A stretch of DNA of 64,000 nt, taken from Spirogloea muscicola. Lineage: Eukaryota; Streptophyta; Zygnematophyceae; Spirogloeales; Spirogloeaceae. How positions within the stretch are numbered: the first letter of the stretch is position 1; every line of letters begins with the position of its first letter. Position numbers and translations under genes: made by a program. The stretch covers positions 356,342 to 420,341 of the forward strand of contig WELB01000029.1 of assembly GCA_009602725.1 (NCBI GenBank). The letters run 5' to 3'. Positions 25,516 through 37,900 of the stretch are shown one piece after another. The notes under the pieces were generated by a model. The model saw nothing but the letters and a program-made list of their open reading frames with translations. It did not search any database and was not told the DNA's origin.

Positions 25516-28500
25516 GCAGGGGGAGAAGGAAGGTGAGAGAAGCAAAACAGGCGAGACGGGAAGGAGCGGGAGCGTGTGGAGGAGGGTGCGACGAGGGGAG
25601 TCCTGACTGACCCGTCTGCGCCGCCACGCTGCCGGCCAATGCAGCGGCCGCCACGCCGAGCTCCTCCTCCTCCGGCATCGCCCCCACCGCCGCCGCCGCC
25701 GCCGCCGTCGCCGCCGCCATCGCCGCCGATGGCGCCGCCGCCGGGGTTGCTTGACGGGTTAGGGTTTCGCACTTTGGGCTCTGCCTCTGCGGGATTCTGC
25801 GGGGTTCGGGGTTCTAGCAGAGGTAGTCGGGACGGTGTCGGAACGGAACGGGACGCTCCAGTTTAGCGGCCGCCGTCTTGCGCTCCGCCGCCGCCGCCGC
25901 CGCCGCCGCCGCTTGCGCTGGCACGGCGGAGCGCGGCGGCGCTTGCGCGGGCCTCAACCCTAAATCTCAAACCTAAGCCCTAAATCCTGCCCGGATCTCA
26001 CCCGCGGCGGCGCAGCCGACGCGCCGCGTACCTTGGCGTGCGGAGCTGCCGCCGGCGGCGGCAGTTGGGCGGAGCTCGGCGCCTTGTGATGCGCTGGCAG
26101 GAGCAGCGGGCGAATACTCAGCTCGAGGAGGACGAGCAGCTCCGAGCGTTTGTGCAGCTTTCTCACTTATGATGTGTGAAGGGTTTAGGCTCTACTGGTC
26201 AGGCTGTACTTAAATGGGGGACATGCCACCACCATAGTCAGCCCCCGACTCGACTCAGCGCCGGGCTTGCTTTGGTGATGAGGATGAGTGCCTGTGTCTT
26301 AGGCTCCTGCGGCGCACAAAGGGCGTCTGCATGTTCTTAGTCTTCGTTGTACATCGTCTCACCACGGACGACACCCACCCTCTTTGCAGGCCCAGGCTAA
26401 TGGCTTCCGTGGTGGTGGTTTGGCGCCTCAGTATAGCTTGTCAGATATGCATGTGCTCACTCGGGTTTATTAGTGTCCCCCTTAGCCAGCTCATTACCCA
26501 GTTAACAGGTCATTTGTAAGGCTAGAATTGGCCTCCCTTTCAATTTCATGCGCAGTGCGCGCCTTCTCTCTTTGCAGACAGCCCCAGAACTCCCAGGCGT
26601 GTGGGCGCGGGATGTGCGAGAGCGTGTCCTGGGGCCGAGGCGCGCCTTTGTCGGGGGCTGCCCTTTGGCGGCTTCTCACATAACGCAGGAACAAATTTTG
26701 CTCTTATTACATCCACTTATCTGTTGGAAAGTCAAGCAATATTCACCTGCGCACTTGTCTAAAATGGTGTCCCTCCACGTTTTCCATGCAATATTGCGCA
26801 CCCTCTTGGCTCCAGAGCTCACCACGTATGTGATGTCCTTATTCGGCCGCCTGGGAATGACATACGAGCTAACTCTGAAGCGGTGCAAGTTTTGATAGTG
26901 GGTGGCCTCTGTCACTGTTGGCTGGAAGTAGTAGTTGGAGGTCGCCGGGTCGATAGTTGCAGTAAGTGCTGGCATGCATCAATAGCCGCTATAAGTGGTG
27001 TGTGCTTGGCACCTCCGCATGCAGGTTGTGGGTTCTCCTCTTGTGCTTGCAGAGTAGCTTCATTTCAGCTCCAGGCCATGCATTTAGTGTGTGCATGTTG
27101 CTACTATCCTTCACAATGTATCTGAATGCACCACCTTTGTCATCCTTGCATTTTGTCTCGATACCGCAAGATAAGGGCCTCACAAATTGCTTTCCTTAAC
27201 GTTAAGGTATCACTTAAAGTGGTCAGCATGTGTATATCATCGTGCTTTGAGTTTCTGGCTTGGGAGCCAAGCACACGGGGTGCTTGGCCATCCAAGGCAG
27301 CAATGGAAGACATGCCAGCGACTGTGAGACACTATTGTAAACGACGCGTCGTTCTCAAGCGGCCTTGCAAGAGGCTCGGCCTGTGGCTGCAAGCTTGACC
27401 ATGGACATAACTGATCCCCTAATTAGGCCGCGCGAACAGCCCAACACAAAAACGCGAAAACGCGTCAATCAGGCTATGGAAGAGAGCGGTGAGCATGGGT
27501 TGGACCGCCGCTGGTCGGACCCCACGAAGTGGCAGTCCAGGCAAGTGGGAGGAGTACATCCGAATGAACCCAAATGAAGTTTAACGAAATCAAGCGCGGC
27601 CAGATCAACAGTTGGCTGGGAGAGGCCAGCCCAAAGGAATGGACAAGGTCTGAGGAGCCGGAGCCGGAGCCGGAGCCGGAAACGAAAGCGGCTGCTGATG
27701 TTGAAGTTGATGTTGGAGATCCACGAGACCGCCACGTCGGCCCGTCTCCTCGCACCATCCCCGCAGAGTCAGCTCGACTCCGCACGCGTTGACCCGCTAC
27801 TCGCTCCCGCCAACGGGTCTAGGAATCCCGGACTTGGACCCAATGCTGACCACTGTGCCCGTTCTTCTGCCGTATCTCCAGCGTGGCAGCTCGGCGAAGT
27901 AATTTCGCCGCCGCCGCCGGGGGGCCCGCGCATCCACACGTGTGATGGATTGGGGGCTGATGCCCCCGAAGCCGCCGGCGGCTTCGCCGTCGTGAGCCGT
28001 GCGATGCGCAGCGGGAATGATAGCGGCCGTCGGATGAGGACGCGGAGTCTTGCGGGCCCGGCGAGCTTGTGGGCTAGCGCTCGTGCCTGGCCGCCTGCCG
28101 ACCAGGACCGGTTCAGAGTGACCGGCTCCGGTCCGCTGTGGGCCCTTCCGAGCGGGGCCCTGCACGGGGACCGGCCCGGTCGCGACCGGGGAGGCGGCCC
28201 TTGCCGCGCCGGGCGCCGGCCGCCACGCGCCACGTGGCATGTCGCGACAGTAGCGGCCGCAGATTGCCGGGATCCCCGCCGGCAAGGACGCGCCCCGGGG
28301 ATATCTAAGCGAAGAGAGATTAGGGGCAAGGGTGAAAGCTGTTAGGGCTAATTGATGCGCGATTCGTCGCAGGCGGGTTCCTCAAATCTCACCCCCAAAC
28401 CGGCCAGCTGGTGGTTGTGAGGGGCCAGCCCAGAGATATTCCAGATTGAGCAAGATTTAAGGGGCCAGAGGAAAAACGCTAACGCCAGCCGGGATTAGGC

Positions 28501-28906
28501 GCTAAAGAGCTCTTAAAGGAGCTCTCTCAGGGCCTAACGGGGCAGCCAAACCGTCCCCGCCCAGCGCCGCCCGGCCAGCCTGGTGGGGCCCCTGCACCGC
28601 CCCCGCCCCGCGGCCCCGCCGCCGGGCCAGCCCTCCGCAACCCCAGCCTGGGCCCCCCACGGCGCGGGTCAAGCTTCGCAGCAGGTGATGAGCGAGCAGT
28701 CTGCCACTGTGCTTGTCATCGTACTCGCCACTCAGGCCCTCCATTCCATGGCGGCCGCCTGCAGCAGCAGCTCCTCCCCGCAGCTCGCCGCCGCGCCGCC
28801 ACCCAGGCCGCGGCGAGGCGCCGTCATGGCGCCCGGCCTCCGCTGAAGCCCGGCCGCGTTCGGCGTCCAGGCTCGAGCTCGAGCTCGACGCCCGCCACCC
28901 CCCGGG
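25516..28906. other. GC-rich intergenic region with repeats, no confident gene
   Basis: Contains CCG runs (about 25681-25745 and 25889-25912), degenerate CCTAAA telomere-like motifs (25955-25990) and a segment resembling 11745-11800 (about 26525-26575). It also holds two copies of the retroelement stem-loop segment (27592-27640, with a GGAGCC x4 microsatellite at 27656-27681, and about 28398-28440). Long ORFs between 27700 and 28345 on both strands look like GC-rich artefacts. It separates DUS3 from the large secreted-protein gene and presumably holds that gene's promoter. Confidence 0.45.
26676..27310 (-). other. Candidate minus-strand exons, unassigned
   Basis: Several adjacent minus-strand stretches look protein-like: around 27310-27160 (LSDTLTLRKAICEALILRYR), 27160-27010 (GGAFRYIVKDSSNMHTLNAW) and 26975-26676 (YQNLHRFRVSSYVIPRRPNK). 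They are in different frames and I could not assemble a splice-consistent gene. They may be a decayed mobile-element ORF or a small unknown gene. Confidence 0.25.
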
Positions 28907-31900
28907 ATGGCGCCCGCGGCGGCGGCCATGACGGGCCCGAAGGCGCTGCTCTGGGCCGCCGTGCTGCTGAGCTGCTGTGCCGCCGGCGCACTCGCCGCCT
29001 GCGGCGCACCAGGTGGGCGCCCACATCCTGCCGGGCTGTTCGTCCTGAGGTCCCCTTCTGCACTGTGAAGCATGGCCCTGGCCAGGTCCCACTGACAGTG
29101 CCCTGCCGCCGTGGCCGCAGCGGGCAGCCTCGTGGGGCAGGAGAACTGCCTTCCCGGCGCCGGCGCGAGCTGGCGGCACAGCGTCGACCTCAACATCGTC
29201 GGCTTCTCTGACGACATCAGCTACGAGCCCGGCAGCGCTGTCAGCTTCAAGGTGGCTCCTGGGCCCCCCCTCCCTCGTGGAAACTCTCTGTCTGCCTCGT
29301 CCTTCCCTTTCCCTTCCCTTCTCGAGCTTCTGTGCAAAACCCATGTTAGCCCCACTGCGAGCTGGTCAGCTCACAGTATCTCCTCTTGCAGCCTCCTTGC
29401 CATTGACGACGCTGTTTGCAATGCAAGCCCGAAGGTCGTCAACTTCGGGCAGCATGCGTGCCCTTTGCTGCTTGTGCTCACTGGCTGTCACCACTGTTGG
29501 GGCTGTGCCTGCTGCCTTCCGGCACTTGTGCAGATCAAGGTGGCCACTGGCAAGACTTTTGCGTCTCTCAGCGTGCTGCGGCTCGGTTGGTACAACGGCG
29601 ACGGAGCGCGCGTGGTGACTACGGCACCTGTGACGGCCACCGGCACCGCCACGCAGCCGGCGTGCGCTTACAACTCAACCACGGGCCTGGAGGACTGCGG
29701 CAACTGGGCCACGACTGCAACGTGGACAATTCCAGCCAACGCTGTCTCTGGTTCGTCATCTTTACATACTCTCCCCTCCCTCCAAAGGCTTCCCTCTTAG
29801 CTCTGGGCTTGTTGCACAGGCCTCCACAGTCCCGCATCCGAGCTTCATTTCTAACACCATCATGTGCTGGTAGTTTTGTTCGTGACACTGGAGCACGAGG
29901 CAACAAACTATACTTAGTGGAAAGTGGCTACAGTTCTTACTCTTGGTCTCTACGCTTGCCGTTGTGGTCCTCACCAACTCGTTAAATCGCCACTTCCTCA
30001 CTCCTCAGGTGTTTACTCACGTCCTCGTCATCTTTGCAGGTCTGTATTTGGCACAGCTGCAAACAACAGGCAACCTGTACAACTATGTTCCCTTCATCGT
30101 TCGACAGCGTGCATCAGACACTGCTCCATCGGCCATCCTCTTCCAGACTTCTGACACAACCTGGCAGGTCCAGCTTCCTTAGCCGTCACCTATGCAAGAT
30201 TTTTCCACGTTTCCCCTTCTCAACTCATGGTAGTGGCTGCTACCACAGAGAGGCCATTGCCATTAGCGGGGCTCCGGCAGAGGGTGCATGGGTGATGAGC
30301 AGAAAGGTTGTATTCTCGTCCACGCCTTCATGTTTGCATAGCTGTCCTATTTGAGGAAGTATGGTCACCACCTGCATCCCTGGTCTGTAAGTAGCACCTG
30401 AAGACTGTCAAGACCGTGGTGCAACTTGGCTGCGTCTGTTGAGCTGCCTCCTGTGCGTTTGCAGGCGTACAACTTTTACGGGGACATGGGCAACAGCTTG
30501 TATCGTGGCAAGGGCCCTGGCAATGGGGCCTCGTCCGGCAGAGCATACAAGGTTTGGCCATGACAATAAAACTTTGCCTTCATGGTCTCAAGTCCTTTTT
30601 GCATAGACAAGCCCAGGGCCTGTGAGCAAGCAGAGTCTGCTCGGTGACACTCACATCGAAATTTAACCCTGAATTGTCTTGCCATACTTATGTGCAGGTC
30701 AGCTATAACCGGCCGTTCATCACACAGACCGGGGACTCAGTGAGCAACTCTGTCACAGGGCCGCAGGACTTCCTCTTCAATGCTGAGTACCCCATGATCC
30801 GGTGGCTTGAGCGCAATGGGTACGACGTTTCCTACTTCTCTGGCGTCGACAGTGATCGCTATGGCTCGCAGATCCAGGTATTTCCATTCTTGCTGGATAA
30901 GCATGTAGGCAGCTATGAGCGAGCTGCTTCAAGGTCAAGGGGCCAGCATTGCACAAAATTCAAGTACTTGTAGATATGCTACATGATGCACAAGTCATGT
31001 AGCACTACACCGATGGTGGCACTTTGACTTCACTCTAGATTGCATTTTTACTGGAATACATCCTTTCATGTGACTTTCGGTGCACGTTGATGCAGCTTCA
31101 CAAGGTATTCATATCGGTCGGCCATGATGAGTATTGGTCTGGCGGCCAGCGGCGAGCTGTTGAGGCAGCCAGGAACACGGGCGTTCACCTGGCATTTTTC
31201 TCGTGAGAGTTCCTCCGCTGCAGGCCATCAACTGGCATGCATAAGAAAAGTGACTACAAAATCTGACTTTCACCACGTCAACGTGCCTTCAACAGGGGCA
31301 ATACTGTCTTCTGGAAGACGAGGTGGGAGGCTGACCTGAACAACAAGGCCTACCGCACGCTCGTCTGCTACAAGGAGACGCATGAAAACGCAAAGATTGA
31401 TCCCCTTCCAACCGTCTGGACAGGTTGCCTCTGCTCCTGACGTAGCAGATAGCTCTGGTTTTCTCATGCTTGCATGCAACACGTCCAAGTGCAAGCATGT
31501 CTGAGCAAGCCCCTACTCCGCCACTGCTCATTTGCATTGCTGTGTAGCACTCTGCTTATGTCATTACTGTATAGTGCATGTTGCTGCTGTGTCAAAGTGC
31601 ACGCCTCTGCAAAACGTACATGGTTCCTGTACCAGCCAGGCGACTTGAAACAGCCAGGTTTGCCGTAGAGCGATTATGGACTACAGCGAGGACTGACAGC
31701 CTCTTTCTCTATCAGGGACCTGGAGAGACAATCGTCCTTTTGTGCCCTCTGGTCCTGATGGAGGTAACCAGCCAGAAAATACTCTCACAGGACTCATTTT
31801 CCTTGTGACTGGTGGTACCGTGGATTTGCAGGTGAGAGGGCTGTATAGGCTAGTGTACAATAGAATGCTTATTGATAGAGAAGCCTGCTCTATCGTGCTT

Positions 31901-34900
31901 AGGCTCACACCGTGTCCACAATATGCATGCTGACTGTGCACATGATTTTGTCTCACACAGTGTATCGTACATTAGACATGCAAGCACTCTGTGCTTCACA
32001 GCATGTCTAGGAGGAGAATTACAATAAAGGATTTCTTGTGTGATTTATTGGAGACTGTTGTGCTTGTGGTGCAGGTACCTGTCAGCGCCAGCCGATTGCG
32101 GTTGTGGAGGAACACCGCGGTGGCCTCGGAGACGAGCACAACCACCCTGGTCCCAGGCACAGTTGGTTACGAGTGGGACGTCGACACTGACAACGGCCTT
32201 CGTCCTGCTGGTCTGCACGAGAAGGGCCTTTGACCTCTATTAACTTTCACATTTAGTACATTTGAGTGCTGAATTTACAGAGATCCATTGTCAACCTTCA
32301 CCCGTTTTGCTGCAAGTTCAGCAGGGTGCCATGACTTGTCCAACACTGGTAGCTAACGAAATTGTCAATATCTGGCAGGGCTCATTCTGCTGTCCAAGAC
32401 AGATGCGCAAGGAGTATCTGTGCTGGTGGACCAGGGTTCGAACTACGTTGACGGGCCTGCCACGCACACGATAAGCCTTTACAAGTGGGGCTCTCTACCA
32501 GCTATGCTTATGTGCTTATGCATGTAAACTGTCCACAAAGTGGATCACATTAACATGTTTTTGCAGAGTGCTCTGCAAAGCCCCTGCTGACAATCAGAGG
32601 TGGCCTGGCTTTGGAGGCAGACACGCCAGTGGAGCCCTGGTGTTTGCATCTGGCACTGTCCAATGGGCATGGGGCTTGGATGGAACCCACGACCGTCCCG
32701 AGAACTCGCCAACTGCTGTTGACCTCCAACCAATGCAGCAGGCCACAGTCAACCTCTTTGCTGATATGGCGGTCTTCCCTGCCACCATCCAGGTTTCCCA
32801 GCCTTGTCATGTGACAGCATGTTTTTGTTGCCCACTCTGTGAGCCTTACCCATAAAATTAGATGCTAAAATGTAAAGATCCAGAAGTAGATTCACAACAT
32901 CAGCACACACGACTTTTCCTAGTATTACATTTAACTGGACAGTGACAACCTTGACACCTCATCTGCGTGCGGCGCAGAGCAACCTGGTGTCCAGCACCGC
33001 TTCGACGGACACACTGGCGCCAACAGCCAGCGTTGACTCTTACCCGCATTCGGGGTCCTCCTTGGCACAAGGAGCCTCTGTTACAATCAGTGGGAGCGCG
33101 ACTGATCCGGGCTCGGAGGCGAGCGCCACCCAGATTGGCTCCGTCGAGGTCTCCACTGATGGTGGCGCTACCTGGCACCCCAGCACCACTCTAGTGCGCA
33201 GCTCAACAAGGTGCACAATTGCCGCCAGGCGTGATGATCCTTTAGTCAGCCCTCCTTGACTCTTCTGAGCGTTGCGCTTGAGATGCCATGCACAATGTGG
33301 GGTCCGGAGAGCAATACAACCCTTGCCGGCTGCTTTAGCTGATTGCTGTGGCCAAGTGTAACCCACCTAATAAGTCATTGTTTGTGGCGTGCACCTGCAG
33401 TGCTACCTGGACATACAGCTTCACAGTCTCCAGCAGCAACTCCTCCCTCAGCCTCAGCCTTACGGCACGCGCCACGGATGACAGCCTCAATACAGGGGAC
33501 GCTTCTGCGAGCATATTGGTCGTGTACCAGATGTCAGGGCAGCCAGCTGTAGGTGGTCCTGGCTCGCCAAGCCACTGCCCTTGCAGGATCTTTGGGGACA
33601 GCTTCCCAGCACCCGACCTTGTTGACGTGTCTGATGGGGTGAGCCACCGCGACAAGTAATTTGGGCATCTCACAACCTATAGTTGTACGACCTACAATTA
33701 GACAACCTGCACGTAGATTCTGTCTAATTCAGTGAGGTCTTTCTGAGAACATAGGTGGGGCGAAGCTGACAACCAACGATGTTGTAGAGGAACTGATGTG
33801 GACTAGACATTGTCGCTTGCTGCCCTCTAACAAGGGCAAATGTGTTAACAGCATCCTATCACCGTCGGCAACAAGGTGTACTTCCAATCAGATGGCTATG
33901 TCACTGGCATGCGTCACTATGCCAGTGTCAGCAGCTACTCCTACACGGCCCGCATCTACCAGGAGAATTGCACTCTCCTTGGGCAGGTCAGTCATTCTGC
34001 CCGAGTTGAAGGGGCTAACCACGTGCATGTATGTAAGACCGGCTGATTTGTATGTTAAGGACGTGGAGACTCCCTATATGAGCTTGGGTGTTGACCTGAA
34101 AGTGACATAGCACAGATGTTTGTTGATCTCTGCTGGAATGACCTTCACCTCTAGTTGTCTTGATGACGCTTGGCTGCCACTTGCAGGCTGCTTTCCCCGT
34201 CGTTTCCACCGCAGGCTGGCAGAATGTTTACTTTCCTTCCCCTGTACAAGTCACTGCAGCTACTACATATGTGGCAGCAGGTCGATAATCAATGCTCCAG
34301 ACAGTCCTGTGCATGTAGCAAAGAACAACTATTACATTGTTTGGAACAATCTTGGCTCTACTTTTCAATACTCATCATGTGTGTGCTCTGAGCTTGTGCT
34401 CGCACTCGGTGATTGCAGTGTACTCACCGGATGGTAGATACAGTGACACAAATGGCTTCTTCGGAAGCATCACCAGTTACTCCGACTCGCAAGTGGCATT
34501 TGGTCAAGGAAATACCGCCGCCAGCCCCAACAATGTCTATATCTATGACAACGCATGCCCCAATGGTCCAGGCAGCTCGACTTATCAATCAGCCAACTAC
34601 TACATTGATGTCATCTTTGATTACGTCCCCGGCAGTTCAGATCCTCCAGCTGTAAGATCTTATGATGCACAGTATCTCCCATCTTTGCTGCTTACACCAA
34701 TCAAGCTGGCAGCTCAATTTGCAGCTGCATGCAGGCTTACATGCTATCACATGTGCAAGTCTTACTCATGCAATGAGGTGACAACCTGCAGGTGCTTAGT
34801 ATTAGTCCGGCAGATCAGGCCACAAGCGTGCGTACAAGCATAAGTTCAGTCATTGCTGCGTTCACCGAAAGCCTGGACCCTGCGACTGTGTCATCAAGCA

Positions 34901-37900
34901 CCGTGACACTGATGGATGGTGCCAGCCCAGTTCCTGTAAGTGTCTCTCCTGTCTCACGATTTTCCCATGCTGTAATTAGAGGGCTCGCTGTGCTGTCATT
35001 CAGGTGAGCTAGCCTTGTGTGCATATTATGGCTACCACTCACAATTCGAGTAAAGCCTTCCAGTTACTCATTATGGCTTAATTGGCCCTGGCAGGGAATT
35101 GTCAGCTACGATTCCTCGCAGCTCGCAGTTGTCTACACACTGTCCAACAGCCTCGACGGGTCAACCAACTATGTGCTGACGATCAAGGGCGGGACAGGTG
35201 GGGTGAAGAACACTTTGGGGACACCGCTTTCTTCAGATTTTACCTCAAGCTTCACCACCGGTGCTGCACCCATCACGCTGCCAGATCCCAACAGCGATAA
35301 CGGCCCAGGTATGCTTTGTGTTATGGGGATATTGCTCCAAGCTAGAGTGTGGAGTCAGACTCGTGTCCGCTGCAGATCAGAAGTATGTGGAACCTTGGGT
35401 CATCAAGAGCAAGTCAACTTGCTATTGACCAGTGAAGGGCACCGGGACCTGGGGCCGTCGTTACAAAGGGTCCTCTAATTCAATCAACTAGCTTGCAGGG
35501 GGCCCAATCTTGGTAATTGTCAGTACCACCAATAAGTTCTGCCGGTACTTTGGCGAGATCTTGCGCGCCGAGGGCTTCAACTTGTTCACAATCAAGGACA
35601 TTTCGGCCGTGACCAGCGCGGACCTCACGGCTGCTGATGTGGCCATTCTTGGAGACATACAGGCCGTGACGGCTGCACAGGCAAGCAAGCACAAGCAAAG
35701 TGTCTGTGATATAGTCGCGCCAACAGGGCGTGGCAACTTGCAAGAAACATGCTCGTGCAGATGTCGTATAATGGGGACCCAAGTAGCATTCGATCAGACT
35801 GGCCTGCAGATTCCTCGGCTCTGCAACACAATGTCTCACATGCATCTGCGTTGGGCACCTTGGGCAGGTCTCGTCGTTGTCCAACTGGGTGGCTGGTGGC
35901 GGGCGACTGATAGTCAGCAGGCCAAGCACGCTCTTTGCCTCCCTCCTCGGGCTCACCAGTGTCTCGGGCATCATCAGTGAAGGCTATTTCCTTGTCGACA
36001 CTACTGTGGCACCTGGCAAAGGTACACATATGTCAGCACTTAGGCATCTCAGGAAAGGTATGCAAGGATTGTTTAGACATCCACAATTTCTGCTGCTAGA
36101 AAGACATGTACATCAATATCAACGTCCATATTTGTCCCGTACTTGCAGGCCTGACATCTGAGTCGATGCAGTACCACGGGACCAGCGACCAGTGGCAGGT
36201 CGATGCTGCAGCTTCTCCAGCTACCAGGAGGGTGGCCAGCCTCTCGGCGACGGCAACAGCGAGCACCGGGCTGGTGGCCGTCAGCTTGCGGACAGTGGGC
36301 GTTGCAGGCGGCCAGGTGGCTGCATTCACGTTTGACATTGCACGTTCCGTGGTGTACACAAGGCAGGGCAACCCAGCGTGGGCAGGCCAGGAGCGCGACA
36401 TGATCAGCCCCAAGCGTTCAGATGACCTGTTCGCCCCCCAGCCCTGGCATCTGCAATGCTATCAACCACTGGAAATTATGGACCATTCAAGTGCAATAGT
36501 AGACCCTTGAATATTACGTGTGGATCCACCTTCAGAGCTAGTCTTGAAAGTGGTGCCAAGATGCAAGACATGCCCTCCCCAAGGGCTGCATTAATGACAG
36601 GAGTTCGTGTAATCATGACACAATCTGACAAGAGAGGTCTACGTTGCTGTATAGCAGATCAGGCACTGTTACTGCTCTCTGAGTCGTGTACATGCCCATG
36701 CAGATTCTACGGCGTGGTCGGCCAAGAGTGGGTGAACCGCGACAAGGTGCATATCCCTCAGGCAGATGAGCTGATGCGGCTACTGTCCAACGTCATCCGT
36801 GCCCTGACCTTTGACATCAAGCCCCTCCCCAAGCTCTGGTACTTCCCCAACTACTACAAGGTGGTCGTCATCCTGACGGGCGACGAGCACGGGGACGGCA
36901 ATGTCGCTAGTCGCTTTGACAACCTGATGGTGACGCTCTATTTCATCTGGCCAACTCAGAAGTAGACCCACTCCATCAGGCGAATCTTAGATCCCACATC
37001 ACAGATCCTTACCATATATAGACACAGTTGTATTTATCCTAGTGCTAATACTTAAGTAGACCCCACATTGCGTCCTGCTATCTTCCCTGGCAATATCTTG
37101 ACATATCGACAGCAAGCTCCTTGTAGTAGCCTGACCTCATTCAACTCAAGCTCGTGCTGTTGTGGGCATTGCCACCTTGCTAGGCTGCCGATCCACCGAG
37201 CTGCAACCTTACAAGGTGGGAGTGCATCAGGGGTTCCTCGTACTTCTACCTGGGTGGCTCCTTCAGCAACACGCAGGCCCAGGTCCACTGACTCCTGCCC
37301 ATGTCTTGTGCCAATGCATAATGGTTGTTGCTTTATCAAGTCAGACGCTAGCTTACCTACGTCAGTCTCAATTGCTTAACTTCTTGTGGGCCTGGACTTG
37401 CAGCACTATCAATCTCTTGGTTTTGAAATGGGAGTGCATGTGAACACCGGCTGCGCCGACTGGACACCAGCAACTTTGGACCAATTCTACGTTGACCAGC
37501 TAGGCTCATTTGGTGAAAAGTACACGTCAGTGCCACCGCAAACGACGCACCGCACGCACTGCATTGCGTGGAGCGACTGGGCGACGCAGCCTAAGGTGGA
37601 GCTCAGCCACGGTGGGCCGTACTGAACCACCTTCACCTGGACACAGGCCTCTTTCACATTGTTTTCTGGCACGCAGAATGCTTAGAAACAGCAACAATCA
37701 TCACTGTGTACCTTATCTGCAGGCATTCGGCTGGACACGAACTACTACTATTACCCTCCTTTCAACACGCAGGGCCAGCCTGGCTGGATCTCCGGCACGT
37801 ATGTCGGCCACATGTCTGGCTCTGCCCTTCCCATGAGGTGCGTCCACTTAAGCTGACAGCATTGACACCGAGCAGTAGCAAGTGGAGGAGCCACCTTACC

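Noticed and set aside
27698-28345. Overlapping long ORFs on both strands (up to 215 residues)
   Set aside because: GC-rich sequence lacking stops in several frames at once; no motif, no splice partners and no conserved look.
29111-29985. Long ORFs of 189-229 residues through the start of the large gene
   Set aside because: They read through introns bounded by clear splice sites. The conserved protein is recovered only by splicing 29121-29251 to 29534-29750.
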